Source: Defluviimonas aquaemixtae (GTDB taxonomy: Bacteria > Pseudomonadota > Alphaproteobacteria > Rhodobacterales > Rhodobacteraceae). Taken from it: DNA of 64,000 bases. Both the position numbers and the translations under genes were made by a program. The stretch spans positions 744,001 to 808,000 of the forward strand of contig NZ_OMOQ01000001.1 in the NCBI RefSeq assembly GCF_900302475.1, written 5' to 3'. The notes under the pieces are model-generated. The model did no database searches. It was not told where the DNA came from and saw only the letters and a program-made list of their open reading frames with translations. Below, one piece after another: positions 35,311 to 44,049 of the stretch; the stretch's first letter is position 1, and the number at the start of each line of letters is the position of its first letter.

Positions 35311-36435
35311 ATGCAACGCGTCAAGTTCATCGATCGGATGGCGCAAGGTAGGTTGTCGCGCCGTCAAATTCTGCAGTCGGCGGGCGCATTCGGCGTCGGT
35401 ATTATGGTTCTCCCGCGCCGCGTGCATGCGGCGGGAGAGCCGCTTACTTGCCTCGAATGGGGCGGCTACGACGTGGCCGAGTATATTGAGCCTTATGTCA
35501 AGAAGCATGGCGGGCTGCCCGACTTCTCGATCTTCAGCGGCGAGGAGGAAGCGCTGGCCAAGGTCCGCGCCGGGTTCGCGGCCGACGTCATGCATCCCTG
35601 CAACTATTCGGTCAGCCGCTTTGTCAATGCCGGGCTGGTGAACGAGATCGACACGTCTCGGCTGTCAAACTGGGCCGATGTGTTCCCGTCGCTCAAGACC
35701 GCCGAGGGCGTGCTGCTCGACGGCAAGGTGGTGATGGCGCCGGCGGATTGGGGCAATTCCTCCATCGCGTATCGCAGCGATCTGGTCGATCCGGCCTTCG
35801 CCGCCGATCCGACCTGGGCGATCTTCTACGACGAGGCCTATGCCGGAAAGGTCTCGATGCTCGACAACGAACTCGTGATCCAGATCGGCGCGATGGTCGG
35901 TGGCATGGGCTATGATGCGGCCTATGCACTGACCGGCGACGCGCTTGCGGCGGCGGCCAAGGACTGGGGCGCGAAGGGCGTGAACGTCTCGCGCTTCCTT
36001 TGGACCGACGCGTCGGAGGTGCAGCAGGCCATGGCCTCGGGCGAGATCGTCGCGGCCTATGCCTGGAACGATCTGGTGAAGAACCTCAAGGCCGAGGGGA
36101 TTCCCGTCGAATACGCCGTGCCGAAAGAGGGCATGTTCACCTGGTTCTGCGGGCTGACGCTTCTCAATTCCGGCAAGGCTGATTCGGAGCTGGCCTATGA
36201 CTTCATCGACGCCTGGCTGAGCCCCGAGACAGGCAAGTATCTGATCGAGGCCTCGGGCTACGGCCACGCTAACCGCAAGAGCTTCGAGATCGCCGATCCG
36301 GCCGAGGTTGCCGCGATGGGCATCACCGATCCCGAGGCGCTGATGTCCTCGGCGATCCTCTTCCGCACGCCCACGGACGAGGTGCAGGTCGAACAGACCC
36401 GGGTGTGGGGCGATACCAAGGCGCTGAAGATGTAA
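35311..36435 (+). CDS. Spermidine/putrescine-type ABC transporter substrate-binding protein (copy 1)
   Basis: 374 residues. The N-terminus has a twin-arginine-like signal (LSRRQILQSAGAFGVGIMVL) with cleavage expected near VHAAGEP. The mature protein has the PotD/PotF layout with NSSIAYRSDL and AAYAWNDL. It captures the ligand in the periplasm for the three genes that follow. It is similar in sequence to the second binding protein at 42965-44017, so the two systems are paralogues. A downstream ATG at 35338 is an alternative start nearer the signal. Confidence 0.85.
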   Translation: MQRVKFIDRMAQGRLSRRQILQSAGAFGVGIMVLPRRVHAAGEPLTCLEWGGYDVAEYIEPYVKKHGGLPDFSIFSGEEEALAKVRAGFAADVMHPCNYSVSRFVNAGLVNEIDTSRLSNWADVFPSLKTAEGVLLDGKVVMAPADWGNSSIAYRSDLVDPAFAADPTWAIFYDEAYAGKVSMLDNELVIQIGAMVGGMGYDAAYALTGDALAAAAKDWGAKGVNVSRFLWTDASEVQQAMASGEIVAAYAWNDLVKNLKAEGIPVEYAVPKEGMFTWFCGLTLLNSGKADSELAYDFIDAWLSPETGKYLIEASGYGHANRKSFEIADPAEVAAMGITDPEALMSSAILFRTPTDEVQVEQTRVWGDTKALKM

Positions 36436-36445
36436 GACGCACCGG

Positions 36446-37354
36446 ATGTCGGCTGGTTCCACGCGCACCGGTCTGTCGCTGCTCTCGCCGGCCTTCCTAG
36501 TGATGGCGGCGACGTTGCTCGCGCCGGTCGTGGCGCTGGTCGTCATGTCGTTCTGGAGCCAGTCGGGCTTCGACATCGACCGGAGCTTCACGCTGAAGAA
36601 CTACGCCCAACTCGTCCGGCCGGGCGAGGGCGTCGTCTGGTACGGCATCCGCTTTCCCTTCGCCTATCCGGTGCCCGCGGTCCTGATGGTCAAGTCGCTG
36701 GCCATGTCTCTGGTTGCCACGATCTGCGTGATCGGCGTCGCCTGGCCGATGGCCTATTTCCTGGCCTTCCGCGTCACGCGCAACAAGGCCATGTGGATCA
36801 TCCTTCTCACGATCCCGTTCTGGACGAGCTACCTCCTCAGGGTCTTTTCGTGGAAGATCGTGCTCGGCTTCAACGGCGCGATCAATTCCGGGCTGATGTG
36901 GCTCGGCGTGATCGACGCGCCCCTCGAATTCCTGCTCTACAACCCGATCGCGGTGATGATCACGCTCGCCCATAGCTGGATCGCATTCGCGGTGCTGCCG
37001 ATCTATGTGAGCCTGGAGAAGATTGACCGGTCGCTGCTCGAAGCCGCGTCGGACCTCGGCGACAGCCGCTGGGCGCGGTTCCGGCGGATCACTCTGCCTC
37101 TGTCGATGCCCGGCACGATCGCCGCGACGCTTCTCGTCTTCATCCCGACCGTAGGCGACTACGTCACCCCGACGCTGGTCGGCGGCCCCGGCGGCACGAT
37201 GATCGGCAGCCTGATCCAGCAGCTCTTTCTCCGGCAGGACAACGCCCCCCTCGGCGCGGCAATCTCCATCGTGATGATGCTGATCATCGCAGCCTTCGTC
37301 GGGCTTTTCCTCTGGCTCATCGGCTATGGCCGGATGCGGCGGAGGGTCGGGTGA
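36446..37354 (+). CDS. ABC transporter permease, PotB/PotH-like (copy 1)
   Basis: 302 residues with about six helices. The permease EAA motif that docks the ATPase is EAASDLGDSRWARFRRITLP, followed by the family block IPTVGDYVTPTLVGG. Starts 10 nt after the binding-protein gene. Its stop overlaps the next permease gene (TGATG). Confidence 0.88.
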   Translation: MSAGSTRTGLSLLSPAFLVMAATLLAPVVALVVMSFWSQSGFDIDRSFTLKNYAQLVRPGEGVVWYGIRFPFAYPVPAVLMVKSLAMSLVATICVIGVAWPMAYFLAFRVTRNKAMWIILLTIPFWTSYLLRVFSWKIVLGFNGAINSGLMWLGVIDAPLEFLLYNPIAVMITLAHSWIAFAVLPIYVSLEKIDRSLLEAASDLGDSRWARFRRITLPLSMPGTIAATLLVFIPTVGDYVTPTLVGGPGGTMIGSLIQQLFLRQDNAPLGAAISIVMMLIIAAFVGLFLWLIGYGRMRRRVG

Positions 37355-38154
37355 TGCGGCGCCTGGACCTTCTGCCCGTCTACGCGGTGTTCTTCGTGCT
37401 GTTCCTCTACGGTCCGATGCTCCTCATGCCTCTCTTTTCCTTCAACGACGCGAATTTCGCGACCTTTCCGCTCAAGGGTTTCACCGCTCGCCACTACGCC
37501 GGCATGGGCTCTAACACCTCGATGCTGACCGCGCTCGAGAACTCGCTGATCGTCGGCGTCGCGGTGTCGGTCGTCGCGACCGCGCTCGCGCTGCCGGCGG
37601 CCTTGGCGCTCACGCGCTACCGGGTGCCGGGCGGCGGCGCGATCCTGTCGTTCATGATGCTGCCGCTCGTCGTGCCCTCGATCGTCCTGGCCGTCGGGCT
37701 TCTCGTCGTGGTGCTGCGTGTCCTCGGCGTGCCGCTCTCGCTCTGGACGGTGGCTGCGGGCCATCTGATGCTCTGCATTCCCTTCGGAATGACGGTCCTC
37801 ATGTCGCGGCTCGAAGGCTTCGATCGGAGCCTCGAGGAAGCTTCGCGCGATCTCGGGGCGGGGGGCTGGGACACGTTCCGCCGGGTGACGCTGCCGCTCG
37901 CCGCGCCGGGGGTTATCTCGAGCCTTCTGCTCTGCTTCATTATCTCGTTCGACGAGTTCGTGATCTCGTTCTTCCTGACCGGCACGGACAACACGTTGCC
38001 GGTCTTCCTCTTCTCCCAGCTCCGGTTCCCGAACCGTCTGCCGGGCACGCTGGCGCTCGGCTCGCTCATCCTCGTGGGCTCGGCGGCGCTCGTGATCCTG
38101 GCCGAGATCGTGCGCAAGCGCGGAGTCGCGTCCGACAATCCCGGGGACCTGTGA
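37354..38154 (+). CDS. ABC transporter permease, PotC/PotI-like (copy 1)
   Basis: 266 residues with six helices and the EAA motif EEASRDLGAGGWDTFRRVTL. The segment FIISFDEFVISFFLTG is typical of the second permease in polyamine-type importers. ATG at 37354 overlaps the preceding stop; a GTG one codon earlier is equally possible. Followed by the ATPase gene with another overlap. Confidence 0.88.
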   Translation: MRRLDLLPVYAVFFVLFLYGPMLLMPLFSFNDANFATFPLKGFTARHYAGMGSNTSMLTALENSLIVGVAVSVVATALALPAALALTRYRVPGGGAILSFMMLPLVVPSIVLAVGLLVVVLRVLGVPLSLWTVAAGHLMLCIPFGMTVLMSRLEGFDRSLEEASRDLGAGGWDTFRRVTLPLAAPGVISSLLLCFIISFDEFVISFFLTGTDNTLPVFLFSQLRFPNRLPGTLALGSLILVGSAALVILAEIVRKRGVASDNPGDL

Positions 38155-39245
38155 TGAACGGTCCGATCATCCGGCTTGAGGGCGTGGAGAAGGTCTTCGG
38201 CGAGTTCCGGGCGCTGAAGGACATCACCTTCGACATCGCGCCCGGCGAATTCTTCTCGCTGCTCGGCGCGTCGGGTTGCGGCAAGACCACGCTACTGCGC
38301 ATCCTCGCCGGGATCGAGCAGCCGACGCGCGGCGAGGTGACGATCGACGGAAAGCCGATGGCGGGCGTGCCCGCGAACAAGCGGCCGACCAACATGGTCT
38401 TCCAGAGCTATGCGATTTTCCCCCATCTCACGGTGCGCGAGAACATCGGCTACGGCCTGGTCTACCAGAAGCTCGCCAAGGCCGAGGCGAAGGCGCGCAC
38501 CGACGAGGCGATCGAACTCGTCAAGCTCGCCGGCCTCGGCGAGCGGAGCGCGCATCAGCTCTCGGGCGGCCAGCGGCAGCGCGTGGCGCTCGCCCGGGCG
38601 CTCGTCTGCCGACCCAAGGTGCTGCTTCTGGACGAACCGCTTTCCGCGCTCGACAAGAAGCTGCGCGAGGAGATGCAGCAGGAGCTACGCTCGCTCCAGC
38701 GGACGGTCGGGATCACCTTCGTCTTCGTCACACACGACCAGGAAGAGGCGTTGACGCTGTCGGATCGCATCGCCGTCATGTCCGGTGGAAGGGTTCTGCA
38801 GATCGACACTCCACAGGGGCTCTACGAACGACCGAACTGCCTAGATGTGGCAGGATTCGTCGGCACTATGAACCTTTTCCCGGCGAAGGTGACGCGCGCG
38901 GAGGGCAGCCGAACCGTCGCAAACGGCGCCGGGATGGGCGAGCTTGTCGGACATTCGCATGATCGCCCCTCAGCCGTCGGCGCCGCCGTTTTCATTGCTG
39001 TCCGGCCTGAAAAGATAGTGATCGAGGTCGGTGCGAATATGCCGGGACTGAACCGCTTGGTGGGACGGATTTCCTCGATTTCGTATCTCGGCGACCGGAG
39101 CCACTACCTCGTCGAGGTCGAGGGGCTCGCCGAGCCGGTCGCGGTCTATCTGTCCAATCCGGCGGGGCGGGCGCTGCACGGAGCCGCTGGCGCCGAGGTC
39201 ACTCTATCGTGGGACGAAACGAGCGCGCTCGTCCTTGAGCGGTAG
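38154..39245 (+). CDS. ABC transporter ATP-binding protein, PotA/PotG-like (copy 1)
   Basis: 363 residues. Walker A GASGCGKTT, signature LSGGQRQRVALARAL, Walker B VLLLDEPLSALD and H-loop THDQEEA, followed by a C-terminal TOBE domain (about 280-360). Energises the two permeases of the same operon. ATG overlaps the permease stop. Last gene of the four-gene importer operon. Confidence 0.9.
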   Translation: MNGPIIRLEGVEKVFGEFRALKDITFDIAPGEFFSLLGASGCGKTTLLRILAGIEQPTRGEVTIDGKPMAGVPANKRPTNMVFQSYAIFPHLTVRENIGYGLVYQKLAKAEAKARTDEAIELVKLAGLGERSAHQLSGGQRQRVALARALVCRPKVLLLDEPLSALDKKLREEMQQELRSLQRTVGITFVFVTHDQEEALTLSDRIAVMSGGRVLQIDTPQGLYERPNCLDVAGFVGTMNLFPAKVTRAEGSRTVANGAGMGELVGHSHDRPSAVGAAVFIAVRPEKIVIEVGANMPGLNRLVGRISSISYLGDRSHYLVEVEGLAEPVAVYLSNPAGRALHGAAGAEVTLSWDETSALVLER

Positions 39246-39437
39246 CGTCGGCCCTTGGGATATGCGCCGGAGATGGGGCTCACTCACTCACGCGGGTTGT
39301 TCAGTTGCCTGCTTGCGCAAAGTCACGCCTTCGCCTCACGATGCGGCACACGCAGGACTTCGGCATCGTCGGGCACATTTCCTCGACAACCCGGTTGAGC
39401 GTGCCAAGATTGCCCGAAACAGGCGAGGTTATCGCAG

Positions 39438-39803
39438 ATGAAACCGATAGAAAGCTCAGAACGCCGTGTCGCCAACCTTAAAACGGCGGAGTTTCGACCC
39501 TGGGACGAAACTGGCGTGACAGAGCGCGGCACGTCGATCTTGCAGCTCAATCCAGATGCGCCGCGCGGAACCGGGTTCTACATCTACAAGATGGAACCGG
39601 GCGCCCGGTCCGCGCCGCACCGCCATGGCGGCGCCGAGGAGTTCCTGATCCTGGAAGGGACGCTGATCGAAAATGACGGCACCGTCTATGTACAGGGCGA
39701 TGTCGTCTGGCTGGCGCCCGGAACCGAGCACACATCGTATACCGAGACCGGGTGTCTGATCGCCGTCTACGCCGAGACGGAGGAGACCACCCTGCCGGGC
39801 TAG
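39438..39803 (+). CDS. Small cupin-domain protein
   Basis: 121 residues forming one cupin barrel. SAPHRHGGAEEFLILEGTL carries the His/His/Glu metal ligands of motif 1, and VWLAPGTEHTSYTETG carries the motif 2 His. It resembles the ChrR-type cupins. Function unknown: it may be an oxygenase, a sensor or a sugar/amine-binding protein. It ends convergently with the methyltransferase gene (4-nt overlap). Confidence 0.72.
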   Translation: MKPIESSERRVANLKTAEFRPWDETGVTERGTSILQLNPDAPRGTGFYIYKMEPGARSAPHRHGGAEEFLILEGTLIENDGTVYVQGDVVWLAPGTEHTSYTETGCLIAVYAETEETTLPG

Positions 39804-40576
39804 GGTTTCTGCCCCCGGAAATGGTGTGGGCAGTGTTCACCCGACTCTACGACCTGCACCATCGCGGTCCAGGTCTTGATTTGATCGGCCACGGCCTGGG
39901 CCCCGAGAATGTCCACAAACCGTTGCCTGCCGCCACCGGATAGCCAACCCAGTTCCTCCTGCGCCCGTTCGCGATACCACTGATTGCGGTTCGTCAGGCG
40001 CACCTTCGTGAATCCCGCCTGCCTGAGCGCCCGCTCGTAGCGGACCGGCGAGGCCATGCCGAAGTCGAGGTCTTCGCATGTCAGATAATACGCCATCTCG
40101 GGCGAGGGGGCGCCGTCATGCGAAATCATCCAATCCGACGCCGCGAACCAGCCGCCGGGCCTGAGGACGCGGAACGCTTCGGCGGCCAGCGCTTCCTTGT
40201 CCCGGATGTGAACGATGGAATCCTTGGAAAAGATAATGTCCACTGACGCATCCGGCAGCGGAAACGGGCCGGGCTCGACGCGGCGGAATTCGATCCTCTC
40301 GGCAAGGCCTGCTTCCGCGACCAGTTGACGTGCCGCTTCGCAGACATCGTCCTCGACATCGATCCCGACGACACGGCCCGCGCCGTGTTCACGGACCAGC
40401 GTCATTGCGACACCTCCGGCACCAGAGCCCACGTCGAGAACGGTCTTTCCCGCAAGGTCGAGACCCTCGACAATCCGAGCGACCTCCTCCGGTCCACCGG
40501 GCGAGAGATACCCTTCGCCCCAGAGTTCACCCAGGAACGCGATAATGCTGCGGTTGTAGTGCTCCGTCGCGCTCAT
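39800..40576 (-). CDS. SAM-dependent N-methyltransferase, phosphoethanolamine/dimethylglycine methyltransferase-like
   Basis: 258 residues. Before the SAM motif stands GYLSPGGPEEVARIV, typical of the phosphoethanolamine and glycine/dimethylglycine N-methyltransferase group. Motif I is VLDVGSGAGGVAM, and the post-motif region RVLRPGGWFAASDW plus NRNQWYRERAQEEL fits the same group. It likely methylates an amine. It overlaps the TetR gene by 4 nt (ATGA) and so is co-transcribed with it. The neighbouring Rieske oxygenases would remove methyl groups, so the link may be to methylated amine metabolism; direction and substrate are not proven. Confidence 0.7.
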   Translation of the reverse strand: MSATEHYNRSIIAFLGELWGEGYLSPGGPEEVARIVEGLDLAGKTVLDVGSGAGGVAMTLVREHGAGRVVGIDVEDDVCEAARQLVAEAGLAERIEFRRVEPGPFPLPDASVDIIFSKDSIVHIRDKEALAAEAFRVLRPGGWFAASDWMISHDGAPSPEMAYYLTCEDLDFGMASPVRYERALRQAGFTKVRLTNRNQWYRERAQEELGWLSGGGRQRFVDILGAQAVADQIKTWTAMVQVVESGEHCPHHFRGQKP

Positions 40577-41250
40577 ACCGCGTCGCTCTTGATGCCCAAC
40601 CCGGTCCGAAAGTGATCCGTGTGCGCCGGGAAGGCCGCGGAAAGATATGTGGCCGCCAGGCGCATGGGGCGGTCGAGATCCGGAGCCTGGTCAGACAGAT
40701 ACATCGCGAGCCAGAGCCCGTCGGTCATCGCGTCGATCCCGACCGCGATATCGTCGGCCGCGGTGACGGACCTTCCCTCGGCCTGCAACAGTGCCGTGCA
40801 GGCGCTGCGCATGGCCAGCGCGCGCTCGGCCTCGAACGAACCGGAGATCTCGCCATAGATTGGGCGTGCGTTGGCCTCGCCCCAGAAGGCATGCCAGATG
40901 ATCAGCGATTCCGCATTGCAGATCGCGGGCGAGAAATCGGACCGGATCAACGCGACGATCTGCGCCGCCGGATCCGGACCCGCCTCTGCGACGGCGGTCT
41001 GCCAATGGACCTGGTATGTTTCATACTGCCTGCGCAGTGCGGCACCCAGAAGCGACTGCTTGTTACGAAAGTAGAAAACCGCAACCCCTTGTGACAGCCC
41101 GGCCTCGTCGGACACGCTGGCCAGCGTTGTCCCCGACAGTCCGTTCCGGACGATCGAACGCAAGGTTGCGTCGATGATCTGGTCGCGCCGGCGCTCTGCG
41201 TTCTCGGCCCGCTCCTTGCGCGGACGCTCAGTCATTTCGCGTCGGGTCAC
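40573..41250 (-). CDS. TetR/AcrR family regulator (BetI-like)
   Basis: About 225 residues from a GTG at 41250 with GGGAGG 8 nt upstream; ATGs at 41271 and 41235 are alternatives. The N-terminal HTH (RRRDQIIDATLRSIVRNGLS followed by DEAGLSQGVAVFYF) and the helical C-terminal domain resemble BetI, the choline-responsive repressor. A perfect TTGAGCGCTCAA palindrome lies about 95 nt upstream. A near copy precedes the second Rieske gene, so these are the likely operators. Forms an operon with the methyltransferase and is divergent from the aminotransferase gene. Confidence 0.82.
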   Translation of the reverse strand: MTRREMTERPRKERAENAERRRDQIIDATLRSIVRNGLSGTTLASVSDEAGLSQGVAVFYFRNKQSLLGAALRRQYETYQVHWQTAVAEAGPDPAAQIVALIRSDFSPAICNAESLIIWHAFWGEANARPIYGEISGSFEAERALAMRSACTALLQAEGRSVTAADDIAVGIDAMTDGLWLAMYLSDQAPDLDRPMRLAATYLSAAFPAHTDHFRTGLGIKSDAV

Positions 41251-41343
41251 CAACTTCGCCTCCCGTGTCATCGTAGTTGCAGTATCGCGCGCGTCTTCGA
41301 CTGCCACAATATCCGAGCATGGCAAAGCGAAGAAAGAATTTAT

Positions 41344-41355
41344 TTGAGCGCTCAA
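41344..41355. promoter_or_regulatory. Probable TetR operator, site A
   Basis: TTGAGCGCTCAA is a perfect 12-bp palindrome between the divergent tetR and aminotransferase genes. Read on the minus strand it continues as TGAGCGCTCAAATAAA, identical over 16 nt to the site at 49391-49406. Placement 68 nt ahead of the aminotransferase start fits a repressor site. Confidence 0.7.
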
Positions 41356-41422
41356 TGAAATTAAACTAGACTTGCCCCGTTATATCCCCGGCTGCGGTTT
41401 CGCCGGAAGTACGAGGCACCCC

Positions 41423-42823
41423 ATGTCAGACCTTTCCTCCAACGCCGCAATTCCCAGCGCCGTTCCTGCTGAAGTTGTCCGCGGCTGGGACAACGAACAC
41501 TGCCTGCATCCTTGGGAAACCATGGGGACCAGCGACCCTGACAGGGATATCGCCGCCGGCGCGGAGGGCATATACATCCTGGACCCCAGCGGACGGCGGT
41601 TCATCGACGGCCCGGGCGGCATGTGGTGTGTTCAGATCGGCTACGGCCGCAAGGAAATGGCGAACGCGATCGCCGAACAGACAATGCGGCTTGCCTATCA
41701 CTCGCCTTGGGCCTTCGCGTCCGAACCCTCGGCATTGCTGGCGCGGCGGATTGCGCAGATGGCGCCAGGCGATCTCAACACCGTCTTCTTCGCGACCGGC
41801 GGATCCGAGGCGGTCGACAGCGCGCTGCGCTTCGTCCAGTTCTACAACAACCTGAGGGGACGGCCGGAGAAGAAGCTGATCATCGCCCGCGAGAAGGGAT
41901 ATCACGGGTCGACCTATCTCGCGGCCACGGTGACGGGGAAAGAGCGTAGCCGCTCGCGCCTGGATATCGAGAGTCGGCTGGTCCGCTTCATCGGCAACGT
42001 CAATCCCTATGTCCGGCCCAAGGACATGCCCGTGAACGCCTGGTGCGACGCCAAGGTCGCCGAACTGGAACAGGCGATCCTCGACGCCGGCCCCGAGAAC
42101 GTCGCCGCTTTCATCGCGGAACCGGTGCTCGCATCGGGTGGCGTGATCGTGCCGCCGCCCGGCTATCATGCCCGGACGCTGGAGGTCTGCCGCCGTCACG
42201 ACGTGCTCTACATCTCGGACGAGGTCGTCACCGCATTCGGGCGCCTCGGCCACTGGTTCGCGTCCGAGGACGTGTTCGGCATCACGCCCGACATCATCAC
42301 CTGCGCCAAGGGGCTGACCTCGGGTTACCTGCCGCTCGGCGCGATGATCCTGTCGGACAGGCTCTGGAACGAGATCGCGTCAGACGACCGCGAGCACATC
42401 ATGTTCTCGAACGGTTACACCTATTCCGGTCATCCGGTGTGTTGCGCCGCGGCGCTGAAGAACATCGAGATCATCGAGTCCGAGGGACTGCTCGAGCATG
42501 TCAGGGCCGTCACACCGCATTTCCAGGCCCGGCTGAATAATCTGTCGCGGCACGAGATCGTCGGCGACACCCGCGGCATGGGCCTGATCGGCTGCGTCGA
42601 GGGCGCCGCGGCGCCCGACCTGCCGGAGGAAAAGCGCCTGGCGATCGATTCCGAGTTCGGCGCCCGCGTCGACGCGAAATGCGACGCGATGGGCCTGATC
42701 GTCCGCCCACTGATCAACATGTGCGTTTTCTCGCCGCCGCTGATCATCACGGAAAGCCAGGTCGACCAGATGTTTGACATCCTCGATCGCGCGATCGGCC
42801 AGGTACAGAAGGAGATGTTGTGA
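41423..42823 (+). CDS. Class III aminotransferase
   Basis: 466 residues from the ATG at 41423, with GAGG 9 nt upstream. PLP-enzyme features: FFATGGSEAVDSALRFVQFY near 130, the PLP-binding Asp in LYISDEVVTAFGRLG, and the Schiff-base Lys in IITCAKGLTSGYLPLGA. The group includes omega-amino acid, putrescine and taurine:pyruvate aminotransferases. In this cluster it probably removes an amino group from an imported amine, or from the product after demethylation by the Rieske enzymes (inference). Divergent from tetR with a palindromic operator between. Confidence 0.82.
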   Translation: MSDLSSNAAIPSAVPAEVVRGWDNEHCLHPWETMGTSDPDRDIAAGAEGIYILDPSGRRFIDGPGGMWCVQIGYGRKEMANAIAEQTMRLAYHSPWAFASEPSALLARRIAQMAPGDLNTVFFATGGSEAVDSALRFVQFYNNLRGRPEKKLIIAREKGYHGSTYLAATVTGKERSRSRLDIESRLVRFIGNVNPYVRPKDMPVNAWCDAKVAELEQAILDAGPENVAAFIAEPVLASGGVIVPPPGYHARTLEVCRRHDVLYISDEVVTAFGRLGHWFASEDVFGITPDIITCAKGLTSGYLPLGAMILSDRLWNEIASDDREHIMFSNGYTYSGHPVCCAAALKNIEIIESEGLLEHVRAVTPHFQARLNNLSRHEIVGDTRGMGLIGCVEGAAAPDLPEEKRLAIDSEFGARVDAKCDAMGLIVRPLINMCVFSPPLIITESQVDQMFDILDRAIGQVQKEML

Positions 42824-42964
42824 CTGGGTCGCCGTTCCGGCTGGTCGATCGAAGCGGCGTTTCTCGTGTGAAGATACGGCTTGTTGGCAAGTCCGTGCAG
42901 TCCTACCGTTTTATCAGAGGGGCAGGCGGGTGCATCGCTCAGCCCCCAAAACAGGGAGCGTAAC

Positions 42965-44017
42965 ATGAAACACATATTTGGATTGATCGGCTGGACCGCC
43001 GCCGGGGTATTGACCGCGTCGACCGCGCTGGCCGAACTCGTGGTCTTCGACTGGGCCGGCTACGAGGACCCGGAGTTCTACGCGAGCTACACGGCCAAGC
43101 ACGGCGCTGGCCCGACCTTCGCCTTCTTTGGCGACGAGGAGGAGGCATTCCAGAAGCTGCGCGCCGGTTTCAAGGCCGACTTGGCGCATCCCTGCTCGCA
43201 ATCCGTCGTCAAGTGGCGTGAGGCGGGGCTGCTGGAGCCGCTCGACACGTCGAAGATCGCTGAGTGGGACTCCGTCATCGAAGGATTCCGCGATATGCCC
43301 GGCTTTTCGGACGGCGGGCAGCAATATGTGCTGCCTCTCGACTGGGGCGCGACCGCGATGACCTATCGGACAGACCTTGTGACCGAAGAGGAATCCTCCA
43401 GCCTGCAAAGCTTCGCCGATCCGAAATGGCAGGGGCGTATCTCCATCGGTGACAATGTCGACGATGCCTATGCGCTCGGCTTCCTCGCGATCGGCGTGAC
43501 CGACTGGACCACGGCGACCGATGAGCAGTTCAAGGCCGCCTCTGATTTCCTGCGCAAGGTGCACAAGAATGTGCGCGCCTACTGGCAGGACGGCGCCACG
43601 CTCGCGCAGCTGATGGCCTCGGGCGAGGTCGCGCTGGCCTGGGCGTGGAACGAGACCACGGCCCAGATGCAGGCAGAGGGCCACCCGGTCGAGATGAAGC
43701 GCGATACGCAGGAGGGCTCGTCGACCTGGGTCTGCGGCTATGTCAAGCTGAAGGGTGGCGAAGGCTCGGAAGAAGAGATGTACGACTTCCTGAACGCCTG
43801 GCTGGAGCCGCGCACGGCGGAATACATCGTCAGCGCCTGGGGTTACGGCCATTCCAACGGGGTCGCCATGAACGCGATCGACACCGAGACGCTTCAGGCC
43901 ACGGGCTTCGATGATCTCGACCGCTACAAGGCCAATACGCTCTGGCAGGCGCCGGTGCCCTCGGCGCTGCGCGAAAAGATGATCGCCGAGTTCGAGCGCA
44001 TCAAGGCCGGGTTCTGA
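42965..44017 (+). CDS. Spermidine/putrescine-type ABC transporter substrate-binding protein (copy 2)
   Basis: 350 residues. Sec signal peptide with cleavage expected near ALAEL (about residue 22). The mature protein resembles PotF and copy 1 at 35311-36435: the FDWAGYEDPEFY start, AHPCSQSVVKW, and WGATAMTYRTDL. Periplasmic capture of an amine-type ligand. Its ATPase and permeases are encoded on the other strand at 45285-48105, with the first Rieske gene in between. The 141 nt before the start hold no gene I can recognise. Confidence 0.85.
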   Translation: MKHIFGLIGWTAAGVLTASTALAELVVFDWAGYEDPEFYASYTAKHGAGPTFAFFGDEEEAFQKLRAGFKADLAHPCSQSVVKWREAGLLEPLDTSKIAEWDSVIEGFRDMPGFSDGGQQYVLPLDWGATAMTYRTDLVTEEESSSLQSFADPKWQGRISIGDNVDDAYALGFLAIGVTDWTTATDEQFKAASDFLRKVHKNVRAYWQDGATLAQLMASGEVALAWAWNETTAQMQAEGHPVEMKRDTQEGSSTWVCGYVKLKGGEGSEEEMYDFLNAWLEPRTAEYIVSAWGYGHSNGVAMNAIDTETLQATGFDDLDRYKANTLWQAPVPSALREKMIAEFERIKAGF

Positions 44018-44049
44018 GGGCGGCGTCTTTCGCTTGGGGAAAGCTGGTA